Source: G963662605 sp963667005 (GTDB lineage Bacteria; Bacteroidota; Ignavibacteria; Ignavibacteriales; Ignavibacteriaceae). From it: a DNA stretch of 64,000 nt. Made by a program: the position numbers and the translations under genes. Location: the NCBI GenBank assembly GCA_963667005.1, contig OY762937.1, positions 3,844,001 to 3,908,000 on the forward strand. Reading direction: 5' to 3'. This document shows positions 45,621 to 54,553 of the stretch, piece after piece; position 1 is the stretch's first letter, and each line of letters starts with the position of its first letter. The notes beneath the pieces were generated by a model. The model had not been told where the DNA came from and did no database searches. It saw only the letters and a list, made by a program, of their open reading frames with translations.

Positions 45621-45624
45621 GTAG
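45579..45624. repeat. Long hairpin abutting the broken tRNA copy
   Basis: Perfect 18-base arms (45579-45596 and 45607-45624) around ten bases. Its right arm runs into the 3' end of the tRNA-fMet fragment. It could terminate transcription through the repeat tract. Confidence 0.7.
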
Positions 45625-45673
45625 CGGGGGCAGGACTTGAACCTACAATTCGCCGCGGCGAATTATGTGCCCG
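45621..45673 (-). pseudogene. 3' half of a broken tRNA-fMet copy
   Basis: Bases 45621-45648 are identical over 28 bases to 45966-45993 of the intact tRNA-fMet locus (acceptor 3' strand, T arm, variable region). A perfect 18-bp palindrome (45647-45664, core TTCGCCGCGGCGAA) replaces the next bases, then TTATGTGCCCG resembles the anticodon loop. The 5' half of what looks like the same copy lies at 46082-46154. Confidence 0.7.
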
Positions 45674-45908
45674 CCGATAGTACCTTGTTAATAAATTCTC
45701 TGCCAACCCCGGTTTTTAACCACATTTCTCTTCGTCGCGCCTCTTGATATGTAATATATTCTTCCGAATATATTAATTTCCAGTCAGTTCCTCGTTTGGT
45801 CCATCCGGCTAAGTGATTTTGGTGTTGGTATAATCGTTTATTTAGGTCAGTTGTGCTGCCGATATATCTATACCCCTCTGCAGACTCAAGTACATACACA
45901 TGATTCAT
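45663..45908 (-). CDS. GIY-YIG nuclease family protein
   Basis: Stand-alone GIY-YIG domain of 81 residues: NHVYVLESAEGYRYIGSTTD carries the motif, LNKRLYQH the conserved Arg, and YQEARRREMWLK the acidic residue region. AGGAGGAGTC precedes the ATG. The family includes UvrC-like and homing nucleases; small ones like this are common and mostly uncharacterised. The last codons (SAGT, stop) are read from anticodon-loop sequence of the broken tRNA-fMet copy, so the gene physically interrupts it. Confidence 0.85.
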   Translation of the reverse strand: MNHVYVLESAEGYRYIGSTTDLNKRLYQHQNHLAGWTKRGTDWKLIYSEEYITYQEARRREMWLKTGVGREFINKVLSAGT

Positions 45909-45929
45909 GACTCCTCCTGTTATGAAACG

Positions 45930-45957
45930 AAAAAAGGCTACCTTTTCGGGTAACCTT
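45930..45957 (-). terminator. Terminator of tRNA-fMet
   Basis: In minus-strand RNA a nine-pair stem AAGGTTACC / GGTAGCCTT (one G-U) with loop CGAAAA, followed by T4. It lies nine bases after the tRNA and upstream of the GIY-YIG ribosome site, so the nuclease gene probably needs its own promoter or read-through. Confidence 0.75.
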
Positions 45958-45966
45958 GTCTCTTAG

Positions 45967-46039
<73 letters not shown>

Positions 46040-46081
46040 GTATAAAAATCTTTATTGGAATCGCGATAACCAATTATTTTT

Positions 46082-46154
46082 GGCGAATTATGAGCCCGAT
46101 TTATCCGCCTTCGGCGGACGAGCTACTCCCGACTTGTCGGGACTCCACCCCGCG
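46082..46154 (-). pseudogene. 5' half of the broken tRNA-fMet copy with palindrome inserts
   Basis: On the plus strand TTATGAGCCCGA, CGAGCTAC and CTCCACCCCGCG appear in tRNA-fMet order, but separated by two perfect hairpins: TCCGCC/GGCGGA (46104-46118) in the D-to-anticodon region and TCCCGAC/GTCGGGA (46127-46142) in place of the D loop. Its first 17 bases (46082-46098) match 45657-45673 with one difference, a direct repeat that brackets the GIY-YIG gene and the intact tRNA. Confidence 0.72.
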
Positions 46155-46278
46155 ATATTTAGATAACAAATTTACGACTTTTTTGCCGGATAGCCAAACT
46201 GTTTTGAAAATAAATCCTACAAATTGTCATATGAGATGAATGCCCCCATTCTTTTGGGAGTATCACATATTTAACTGC

Positions 46279-46317
46279 AAAAAGGCTGCTCCGGAGGTTT
46301 TCAGGAACAGCCTTTTT
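46279..46317. terminator. Bidirectional terminator
   Basis: 14-pair stem AAAAAGGCTGCTCC / GGAACAGCCTTTTT (one wobble) with an 11-base loop, 15 bases after the stop of the large repeat protein on the minus strand. T5 follows on either strand. Confidence 0.85.
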
Positions 46318-46331
46318 CGAAAGTGATGATT

Positions 46332-49300
46332 TTATTTCATGAATATCATTTTTCTGATAGCCGTATAAGGTTTCACGGATGGGTCATTCGGTTTAATATC
46401 AATTCTGTATATATAAACTCCGCTTGGCCCTTTAGCTTTCCACATGATGAAATGAACGCCTTCTTCTTGCTCATTGTCGAAAAGGTTTTCTCGATACTCA
46501 CCTGTCAGATTAAAGATTTCGATTGTGACATGGCTCCTCGCCGGCAATTCATAACTGATAGTTGTAGTTGGATTAAACGGATTTGGATAGTTTTGAGAAA
46601 CATTATATGTCTTCGAAACAACTCCATTTTCATCGCTCACTGCCGTGACGGTATTAACGTAGAACTTATCGGATAATGCAAACATCTGCGGATCGGCACT
46701 GTCTTCAATTTTAATTTGGCAGGAATCCTGCAACATCGCCGGTATACTCCACGTGTAATTTCCCAGTCCGGCTGTTACTTTTTGAACAATCGAACTCCAC
46801 AAAGTATTACTTGATAGTTTATAGTAAATATTTACCAAGCTGATATTTTGAGTAGTCCAGGAAATAACAGGCTTATCATTAAGTAAATACTGCGCTCCTT
46901 TAACCGGAGCTATTACCTTCACATCTTTCTCAAAATCATGCTCACGTAGGATTATGTCATCAAACCGGACTCCGTAATTTGAATTACCCAAATTTGCACA
47001 GAAGCGTGCTTGATTATCAGTCGCCGCTGTCATTTTAAAACTGAATGAGTAAGTCTGCGGTGTAGTTCCAATGGTGAATATCTGACTACCATAAGCTGTA
47101 TAATTTCCCGAGTTCTGAGAAATGCCCACATCCACTGTTCTTGTGGCTGCTGCGGATGCCTGAAATATGAGATCATATGTTTTGCCGTTCTCAACCGCGA
47201 TGTTGTTTTGCAGCAGCTGAATATGCCAGCCCTGAGTACCCCCTTTTGTTATTGTTAAATTTGCCGCTCCTCCTGTAAAGGTAAAGGAAGCTGTCGCGCT
47301 CGCGTCAATGTAACTATTCCAATTTGCCGCACCATTGGCAAAATCCCCGTTTACGATAAGATTGGGGAAAGTAGTTTTGGTTACTGAAAATGGGGTGTCG
47401 CATGTGACCGTGTATGGTGCTGCGTTTATAGTTACCACACGAATATATCCTGAAGCGGTGGACAGATTCGGAACACTCCAATCAAATTGCTTAGCTGATG
47501 CGTCAACACTGTCTTTAATCAACCGCCATGTTGTTCCACCATCGAATGTATATTCCAACTTAACTAGTGTAAGGTTTTCACTTGTCCACTTTATGCGGAA
47601 AACCTGTCTACCTTGAAGACTTTCACCCCCGGCAGGTGCTGTTAATGCAATACCGAATAGAGTAAACGGTTTGCTGCTCACCGACTGAATAGAGGCATCG
47701 CTGAGATCAGTCAGACGGATCAGGCATTGATTTGAAGCACTCGAAGGAAATGTAAGCATGTATTTCCCGTCCGTCGCCTTAACCGACGCGGTTCCGACAA
47801 CCCAGCTGCTTCCTCCATCAATCGAATACTCAATTTTAATATCCGTGACGTTTGCCGAAGTCCACGTTATCTGCTGAGTCGAACCTTTCGGATACAATTC
47901 ACCGCCAGCAGGAGAGGTAAGCGCGAGTGTATGAATCTTTTTCGGGACAATTGAAAAAATCTCGCTGGTATCATATACCGAAGTGACCGAACCGGCCCCG
48001 CCTATTTTGATTACGCAGTTATCCGATACTGTGTTGGGAATTATCCAGGTGGCATATAAATTATACTTCGTGGGATACGCAGCGAGCCATGTACTTCCAT
48101 TATTGGTTGAATACAGTATTTGCAAATTATAAACACCATATTGTGTCCATGTTATTTTTTGTGTAGTGCCGACTTCCCACTGCTCCCCTCCTCTTGGTGA
48201 AGTAATCTGGATAAAATATTTAAGGTCAACTGAAAAGTATTTAACTTCACCATACACACTATCGTCAGCCACATCGGAGACAACAATCCTGCCCCATGAT
48301 GTTGAAGTGTTTGGCGGAGTAAATGCAAACCAGCCATCGGCGGCGCTAACGGAATCTTTACTATAGAAAAGGGTTCCTCCCGAGTAGTATTTTACATTTA
48401 CTTTCTCAACACCTCTACTTTCCCAGGTTACGTTTATCAATGAATAAAACGGATATGTTGCACCTGCTACCGGAGTTTTAACAATAATAGATCTTGCAAT
48501 CGTAAACCGCTCACTCACGGAATTTATTATTGAGGCATCAGCATTGCTGACCCGCACCTTGCAAACTGTTGAGGGAGTATTGGGAGCAATGAAAGCATAC
48601 TTGCCGTTAACAGCAGGAATTGAAGAAAGCATAGTACTCCAACTTACACCATCATCTTTTGATAATTCGATCTTGCAATTGCCCACAAGATGGCTTGACC
48701 AGATAACCGTGATAGTATCCCCGACAAAATACTTATCGTTCAATACCGGTTTTGCAATCGTTATCCAGGGATTCGGGTCATAGTTTATTGAAAAAACCGC
48801 GTTACTTATATCTGAAATTGCCGCGTTGGAGTAATCTGATACCCGGACAAGGCAAGTTGTTGAATTAACATTCGGAAGTGTCCAGTCATAACTGCCGGCA
48901 GCAGCGCTAAATGCGGAATGTATCACATTCCAGGTACTTCCGCTATTGGAAGAATATTCAATCTTAACGGCCGTCAGTCCACTGCTATTCCAGGTTATCT
49001 GATGCACAGTTCCAGCATCCCAGCTTTCTCCGCCATTAGGTGAAATTACTGTGACCGATTTAACTGCATCAATTGTAAATACGGCATCACTTACATCGTA
49101 CGTCAGACTGCTCGTCGCATCGGAAACTCTCACGAGGCAATTTGACGAGGCTATGTTTGGCGTAGTCCATAAGTACGATGCCGGACTTGCCGCCACAGAT
49201 GAAGTTATGGTATTCCAGCTTGTCCCGCTATTCGAACTGTACTCAAGTTTTACATTTGTTACTAATGAGCTTATCCATTGGATGTTGTGAGATGTATTCG

Positions 49301-50609
49301 GTGCCCATACTTCGCCGCCGTTCGGGACAATTAATGAAATAGACTTAACGGCTGTTCCACTTATGCTAAAAATATTACTAATAGCGTATACAGTGTTATC
49401 CGCCGAGTCAATCACTTTTATCCTGCATTGCTGCGAGGACGTATTCGGAACAGTCCACGCGTACCCCCCGGCACCGGTCGCCAGATTGCCGGTAATTTTA
49501 ATCCAGTTTACGCCGTTATCGGTCGAGTAATATAAATCCACAGCGCCTACATTGCTTGCAGTAAAACCTATCCATTGCTGGGTACCGGGAGCCCAAGTCT
49601 CACCACCTTGCGGAGCATAAATACTGATTGAGCCAGGCTCTTTTACCTGAATGGTAAACGGCGAGCTTTCAGATTTAACCGAAGTATTTGAAACGTCTGT
49701 AATTCTAACCAGACATGCGTTTTTTGTTTCACTCACCACAGGAAGATTCCATGTATAGCTGCCGCTGCTTGCAGCGGTACTCGCGGTGATAACAGTCCAG
49801 CTGCTTCCAAAGTCCAGAGAGTATTCGATTTTAACATTGTTTACCCCATTGCTTGCCCATGTTATATTATGAGTCGAACCGGAGTTCCACACTTCACCTC
49901 CAACCGGAGAGGTTAGTTGAATTCCTGTTCCTTTATCAAGAATGAAGTTATCAATTCCAACATAAATAGGGCCTAACTCGGTAATTACCGATCCGGCTAC
50001 AAGTGAAAGAACAAATATAAAATAGTTACCGGAAGCCGGAACAGTAAAACCGACATTGTACGTGTTCCACGTATATGTACCACTGCCAAGGCCGCTCCAA
50101 TCTACATATCCCGACGCATCCGCACCCAAAGGCTCCGGAATACCATTACCGTTAACATCACGCAAATATCCAAATTCGACAGGCGGAGCTCCTGACAATC
50201 CCATAGGGCTCGTCCATGCGGCAGACACAGACAATTTATAAAACGTTCCGCTTTGCAGTGAGACGGAATTGGTAAAAAACCAGTCTGAGGAAGTCTGGTT
50301 TACACTTGCACCACATATAATCGCGTTAGGTGAAGAGGCCGCCCCCAATCCTGCCGAACTGCCCTGAATTACTTTCCACCCCGTTCCGGTAGCCGGCGCA
50401 CTGTTATTATCAGCTTGTGCAGGGTTTGAAGAATACGGCAAGACTGTCCAACCCGCAGGCAGTGTTCCGGCTGTTAAGCCGTCAAAGTTTTGAGAAATTA
50501 TCTGCGCGTTCAGATAAAACGCAGGGGCAAGAATAAAGAACAAAAGGAATACTGAAAAGCGATTTTTTGAAAGGTTTTTTGAATCGAGGACAGAGGTACA
50601 ATTTTCCAT
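46332..50609 (-). CDS. Giant secreted repeat protein with ten beta repeats, CBM-like domain and T9SS tail
   Basis: 1425 residues from the ATG at 50609, which has GGGAG seven bases upstream. After the signal sequence comes a domain like cleaved-adhesin/MAM modules (about 35-215, SQNFDGLTAGTLPAGWTVLP). Nine ~90-residue units follow, each with the pattern P-x-GGE-x-W...ITW...V-K-I-E-YS-x-x-G-x-SW...NCLVRV (Kre9/Knh1-like fold), then a CBM4/9-like domain (NLIVNGDFANGAANW), a tenth unit, and a T9SS tail (VSQNYPNPFNPTTTISYEL). Units 5, 6 and 10 have lost the GGE. Likely a long surface adhesin or matrix protein. Confidence 0.85.
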   Translation of the reverse strand: MENCTSVLDSKNLSKNRFSVFLLFFILAPAFYLNAQIISQNFDGLTAGTLPAGWTVLPYSSNPAQADNNSAPATGTGWKVIQGSSAGLGAASSPNAIICGASVNQTSSDWFFTNSVSLQSGTFYKLSVSAAWTSPMGLSGAPPVEFGYLRDVNGNGIPEPLGADASGYVDWSGLGSGTYTWNTYNVGFTVPASGNYFIFVLSLVAGSVITELGPIYVGIDNFILDKGTGIQLTSPVGGEVWNSGSTHNITWASNGVNNVKIEYSLDFGSSWTVITASTAASSGSYTWNLPVVSETKNACLVRITDVSNTSVKSESSPFTIQVKEPGSISIYAPQGGETWAPGTQQWIGFTASNVGAVDLYYSTDNGVNWIKITGNLATGAGGYAWTVPNTSSQQCRIKVIDSADNTVYAISNIFSISGTAVKSISLIVPNGGEVWAPNTSHNIQWISSLVTNVKLEYSSNSGTSWNTITSSVAASPASYLWTTPNIASSNCLVRVSDATSSLTYDVSDAVFTIDAVKSVTVISPNGGESWDAGTVHQITWNSSGLTAVKIEYSSNSGSTWNVIHSAFSAAAGSYDWTLPNVNSTTCLVRVSDYSNAAISDISNAVFSINYDPNPWITIAKPVLNDKYFVGDTITVIWSSHLVGNCKIELSKDDGVSWSTMLSSIPAVNGKYAFIAPNTPSTVCKVRVSNADASIINSVSERFTIARSIIVKTPVAGATYPFYSLINVTWESRGVEKVNVKYYSGGTLFYSKDSVSAADGWFAFTPPNTSTSWGRIVVSDVADDSVYGEVKYFSVDLKYFIQITSPRGGEQWEVGTTQKITWTQYGVYNLQILYSTNNGSTWLAAYPTKYNLYATWIIPNTVSDNCVIKIGGAGSVTSVYDTSEIFSIVPKKIHTLALTSPAGGELYPKGSTQQITWTSANVTDIKIEYSIDGGSSWVVGTASVKATDGKYMLTFPSSASNQCLIRLTDLSDASIQSVSSKPFTLFGIALTAPAGGESLQGRQVFRIKWTSENLTLVKLEYTFDGGTTWRLIKDSVDASAKQFDWSVPNLSTASGYIRVVTINAAPYTVTCDTPFSVTKTTFPNLIVNGDFANGAANWNSYIDASATASFTFTGGAANLTITKGGTQGWHIQLLQNNIAVENGKTYDLIFQASAAATRTVDVGISQNSGNYTAYGSQIFTIGTTPQTYSFSFKMTAATDNQARFCANLGNSNYGVRFDDIILREHDFEKDVKVIAPVKGAQYLLNDKPVISWTTQNISLVNIYYKLSSNTLWSSIVQKVTAGLGNYTWSIPAMLQDSCQIKIEDSADPQMFALSDKFYVNTVTAVSDENGVVSKTYNVSQNYPNPFNPTTTISYELPARSHVTIEIFNLTGEYRENLFDNEQEEGVHFIMWKAKGPSGVYIYRIDIKPNDPSVKPYTAIRKMIFMK

Positions 50610-50925
50610 AGCGTTCTCCCATTGCAATAGAAGTATGTGTTAAATTGTGAACAAATAAACCATACAAATGGAACAAACTCTACCCGGATAGGGCGAGTTT
50701 ACCGTTATTTGTTGTAACAAATAATTAAAGTATTTTAATATAAATCAGCGGACATATGAAAGTCAATTAAATAATACTCCTCGCGGCCGGATGTGCATAC
50801 CCTCACAAGTAAAATGCCAGAAGGATTGTGTCCGCAGGTTGATGCTTTTACATTGAAGCAGTATTGGGTGGGAACTTTGAAAATGGTGCCTTTAAGACCC
50901 GTACTGTAGGGTTTTCGCCTTGAAG
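50610..50925. other. Intergenic region
   Basis: About 315 bases between two minus-strand genes, AT-rich near the left end. It must contain the promoter of the giant repeat protein. I see no gene, RNA or strong repeat. Confidence 0.5.
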
Positions 50926-51486
50926 TTATGTCGTCAAATCTTGAGAATATCTTTTTAAAGTTAACTGAATAAAAGTGTTATTCAGTACTTCAGATTTAAC
51001 GGGTATAAATGACTTTTCTTTATCAACAGTTCCGAATAACGGTATTCCCTTACCTAAAAGAACCGGAATTATGGTAATGATCATTTGATCTATCATATCC
51101 ATATTGAGAAATGTCTGGATTGTTTTTCCTCCATCTACGTAAATTGAATTTTTACCACATTCTTTAAGTTTCCGGACAACTTCGTTCACATCGCCGGTGA
51201 TAACCGAAGCCCGACCACTGTAATCATCGGGCAAAAATGACAACGTTTTAGACCAGACGAAGACAGGTACTTCATATGGCCATTGCCCAAAAGATTTCAC
51301 CACATTGAAAGTATTCCGCCCCATGAGAATAGCGTCAATGCCGCTTATAAATTCTCCGTACCCTAAATCATTATTTGCAGGTGTAGGAATTGATGTCAGC
51401 CAATCAAGGCTGCCGTCTTCTTTGGCGATGTAGCCATCTAAACTTGTGGCAATAAACACGGAAAATTTCATCTGTTTCTTATTCAT
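50926..51486 (-). CDS. Dihydrofolate-reductase-like (RibD C-terminal domain) protein
   Basis: 186 residues from the ATG at 51486 (the ATG at 51471 is also possible; no start has a strong ribosome site, and a longer frame adds an unlikely hydrophobic leader). KFSVFIATSLDGYIAKEDGSLDWL, DAILMGRNTFNVVKSFGQWPY, IYVDGGKTIQTFLNMDMIDQMIITIIPVLLGKGIPLF are typical of the RibD_C/YyaP-type reductases. NADPH-dependent reductase of unknown substrate. Confidence 0.85.
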   Translation of the reverse strand: MNKKQMKFSVFIATSLDGYIAKEDGSLDWLTSIPTPANNDLGYGEFISGIDAILMGRNTFNVVKSFGQWPYEVPVFVWSKTLSFLPDDYSGRASVITGDVNEVVRKLKECGKNSIYVDGGKTIQTFLNMDMIDQMIITIIPVLLGKGIPLFGTVDKEKSFIPVKSEVLNNTFIQLTLKRYSQDLTT

Positions 51487-51612
51487 CTTTGTCAAAATAA
51501 GTCGAATTACTATTATGCCCCAGTAAACAAAACCGATGTACATGGGGTTCAAATTGGAACCAACTATATATCCAACAGGTTATATAGGTAGATTTAAAAT
51601 AGGTATGATAAT

Positions 51613-51996
51613 ATGATAACTCCCGAAAAATTTTTAGCAACATGGATTCTATTCGTAAATAACGGTTATTTGGAGGAACTTCTTGCCTTATATCAACAAT
51701 CCTCCGTTTTAATACCGACTTTTTCAAATCGGATTCTTGATACACCTGAAAAAATCCGGGATTATTTCGAAAAACTCACTTCACGAAAAGAATTAAGTGT
51801 TGTTGTGCATGAAAAAACAGTTGCCTCCCACAAAATAACGGACAATGTTTACTCAATGAGTGGAATTTATTGCTGGCGCCATGAAGTTGATGAGGAGCTG
51901 TTGAGTTTTGAAGCGCGGTTCAGCTTTTTACTTGATCTTTCGTTGCCGGCACCTATTATTCAGCATCATTCCTCGCAAATACCCCGAACGCTGTAG
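51613..51996 (+). CDS. NTF2-like (SnoaL/CaMKII-association type) protein
   Basis: 127 residues: MITPEKFLATWILFVNNGYLEELLALYQQSSVLIPTFSN, then a conserved Trp-His (CWRHEVDEELLSFEARFSFLL). This is the cone-shaped NTF2 fold used for small-ligand binding or as an enzyme. Divergent from the reductase gene. The precise role is unknown. Confidence 0.72.
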   Translation: MITPEKFLATWILFVNNGYLEELLALYQQSSVLIPTFSNRILDTPEKIRDYFEKLTSRKELSVVVHEKTVASHKITDNVYSMSGIYCWRHEVDEELLSFEARFSFLLDLSLPAPIIQHHSSQIPRTL

Positions 51997-52019
51997 AACT
52001 TGCGCAAAGATCGTTTTTG

Positions 52020-52196
52020 GAACGTACCGCAGAGACGCAAAGAATTTTATTTAAAGCAAATCACATACACCAGTGAAATCTCAATCGAGACTTTTCAACT
52101 ACTCCTTACATCAAAAACAAACATGCTTTGCGGCGTTTGTTTTTGCGATTGCTAGCCAATTTTAATAGCGACCTGGCGCCTTTGGGTTAATTTTTC
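52020..52196. repeat. Degenerate CGCAAAG-type foldback and a hairpin
   Basis: Left part ACCGCAGAGACGCAAAG (from about 52026) and right part GGCGCCTTTGGG (about 52174-52186) are rough inverted counterparts, like the better copy at 59464-59567. Inside is a perfect 11-base hairpin CAAAAACAAAC/GTTTGTTTTTG (52112-52122 and 52135-52145), a possible terminator for the NTF2-like gene. Confidence 0.4.
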
Positions 52197-52198
52197 TT

Positions 52199-54553
52199 CT
52201 ATTTACTGCTTAAAAAAGTTCTGAAGTATCCGCATTCCTGAATGATTTCTTTATAATAATTTGTTTGGGAATATTCTTTTTTCAGCAGCCTAAAATATTT
52301 ACCCGCCTTAAAATCGCCGGGATAATCGGCAGGTTTCGAATAAAAGAACGCGTTTTGTTCACACTTCGCCAACATAAATGCACATTCAGCTTTTATCTCG
52401 CGGTTTGTTACATTATCGTACGCGAGCTTATAGTAATATGCTGCACGTGAGCAGTCATATATCGGCAGCTCCTTAAGCGGCTTTACTTTTAGAGTGTCAA
52501 CATCGTCATACCAGCTGGTATAGTTGTGACCAACGTCAGTAACATAAAAGACCCTTGCATTTCCGTAATAGGTAGCATTATAGAATCCGTTTGCCAGTTC
52601 ATAAGCCTGCATAGCATGCTTTTTCGGATCTTTATCCACCATGTTTTTCAGCAGCAAAATTTTATTAACAAACTCGACCTTTGTCATATGGACTGGAATC
52701 TCGGCGGCATGGTCGCAGTCGTGGCAATCGTTAATGTGAATAATAAAAGGTTCACCGAGTAATTTGGTTTCTGCAAAGATATTAGGTCCGTTATAAACTT
52801 TTTTCAGGGAGTCGTAATATCCGTCAAGGACAGCCTTTTTCACCTGATATTTTTCAGCGTTATTTCCCTCTTTGTACAGTGCCAGCGCTTTTTCAATACT
52901 GCCGTAATAAAACTCATTGACGGCCATATAATCATATAGCGATTTGCGGCTCATGGGGTATTGCAATAAATAATAGCGCTCGATCTCCGATTTTTCCGGT
53001 TTATCCATAAATGCTATCATCTTTTTCATTTGTGCGGCTTTATCATAAAAATAGCGTCCACGAGGATCTAGCAGTTCTCCTTTAACCACATCACCTTGTT
53101 TCCGGTAGCATTCCGCGAGCCGTGATTTAGCCCAATTCAACGGATCACTCACATAGTATGATTCGGGTTGATGCAATGTAAGATACATAAAGTCAGGTGT
53201 TATTTTCTTTTCAACTTCGGCGTCAATTTTCGATACGGAGTTAAGTACGCACATCAAGCGTGTGATGCAAACCTGCCGGCATATATCTACATCTTTTTCA
53301 CCCGATACTTGTACCTTTGCGAGGACTGCAAGTGCTTCATCAAATCGCCCTTTCGCCGTCAGCAAATACGACGAGGCCAAATCCCACAACTGCGGTTTAT
53401 TTGTATTTCCGTTTTTAGCAACAGAAACGATAAAGTTCATAGCATCCGCAGGAATAACTTCAGAACGTGGAATATAGGAAATTTGATACGACCGTAATGA
53501 TTGATCATTTCCCAACCATAAACTTTCTTCCAACTGATTGATATACCGGCTGACAAGAACATCAAGCAGGTCGGATTTAGTATCAAGCGCGTAAATTTCT
53601 TGCATGGCGCGAAGCGGATCTTTGTATATACCGAGCAAATGCCAAAGCACCGCTTTTTCCCTGTTGCTCTTTGCCAATCGCAAACATTGATTCCAATCGG
53701 CCTCCTCTACAGGATGAAAACTGTAATATGCGCCGATACGCATCGGTTCACAGTTATCATAGATACGAGAGAAAATGTAATTTGCTTCAGCGTAACGCTT
53801 CAGCCCGACTAACGCCCCTGCCGCATAACTCATTGCACGGTACTTTGTAATACCGGAAGGAAAACTCTCAGCGTACTGCCGGTAAGAATTGTAACACTCC
53901 TGAAATTTTCTAGAATAATAATACAGACGTATCGCTTGAAATTCATATCGCTGGCGGATAAATGTATTCTTTGCCAATGGCAAAGCAGTCAGTACCTTGC
54001 TGATAAGTCCGGATGTTAATTGCTCATTTTTCCGGGGATCTTTTGCGTTCTTCGTTGCTTCATCATCGTAATCATACCAATACTGCGCACCGTACACCGC
54101 CACCGGCTCACACTCTTTTGCCACGCGCAAGTATGCAAGAAATTCACCGGCTGTCGCTTTATTTGCCGCTAGTGCTGCAGCCACGGCTCGGAGTGAATCC
54201 TTCAAATCCGTACCCGGATTTTGCATATGCATAATAGCATCAACGTCTTCCACCCTGATTTTGTAAAGTATATACGCGAGTTCATCATAGGTGAGCTTGT
54301 TCTTAAAATAGCCTTGCCACTCTAAAATATTCAAAGAATCGCCGTCGGCAATCGTTGAATATTTTTCTATACCGTATAATGTTTGTGAAGTTATCCGATA
54401 AAAAGGCTTATAGGTTTTTGACTGAGTAATCTCGGGATTGAAATAATATGCCATGCCCCAGGAATCTATGGCGCATGAAAGCAAGTACGCAGTAAATCCG
54501 ATGACAAATACGCTAATCGAAATAAGAAAAGGTTTGTTGAATATCTTTTTCAT
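52199..54553 (-). CDS. Large exported TPR-like protein (unknown)
   Basis: 784 residues with an N-terminal membrane anchor or signal (MKKIFNKPFLISISVFVIGFTAYLLSC, possible lipobox Cys). The rest is helical with TPR-like pairs (RLYYYSRKFQECYNSYRQYAESFPS; SYAAGALVGLKRYAEANYIFSRIY; ECAFMLAKCEQNAFFYSKP). No catalytic motif seen. Its start overlaps the end of the next upstream gene by 41 bases, so the two are expressed and probably act together. Family not recognised. Confidence 0.7.
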   Translation of the reverse strand: MKKIFNKPFLISISVFVIGFTAYLLSCAIDSWGMAYYFNPEITQSKTYKPFYRITSQTLYGIEKYSTIADGDSLNILEWQGYFKNKLTYDELAYILYKIRVEDVDAIMHMQNPGTDLKDSLRAVAAALAANKATAGEFLAYLRVAKECEPVAVYGAQYWYDYDDEATKNAKDPRKNEQLTSGLISKVLTALPLAKNTFIRQRYEFQAIRLYYYSRKFQECYNSYRQYAESFPSGITKYRAMSYAAGALVGLKRYAEANYIFSRIYDNCEPMRIGAYYSFHPVEEADWNQCLRLAKSNREKAVLWHLLGIYKDPLRAMQEIYALDTKSDLLDVLVSRYINQLEESLWLGNDQSLRSYQISYIPRSEVIPADAMNFIVSVAKNGNTNKPQLWDLASSYLLTAKGRFDEALAVLAKVQVSGEKDVDICRQVCITRLMCVLNSVSKIDAEVEKKITPDFMYLTLHQPESYYVSDPLNWAKSRLAECYRKQGDVVKGELLDPRGRYFYDKAAQMKKMIAFMDKPEKSEIERYYLLQYPMSRKSLYDYMAVNEFYYGSIEKALALYKEGNNAEKYQVKKAVLDGYYDSLKKVYNGPNIFAETKLLGEPFIIHINDCHDCDHAAEIPVHMTKVEFVNKILLLKNMVDKDPKKHAMQAYELANGFYNATYYGNARVFYVTDVGHNYTSWYDDVDTLKVKPLKELPIYDCSRAAYYYKLAYDNVTNREIKAECAFMLAKCEQNAFFYSKPADYPGDFKAGKYFRLLKKEYSQTNYYKEIIQECGYFRTFLSSK

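Noticed and set aside
45395..45640. Open frames on both strands in the hairpin tract
   Set aside because: They consist of palindrome and tRNA-fragment sequence and change meaning with each repeat; not genes.
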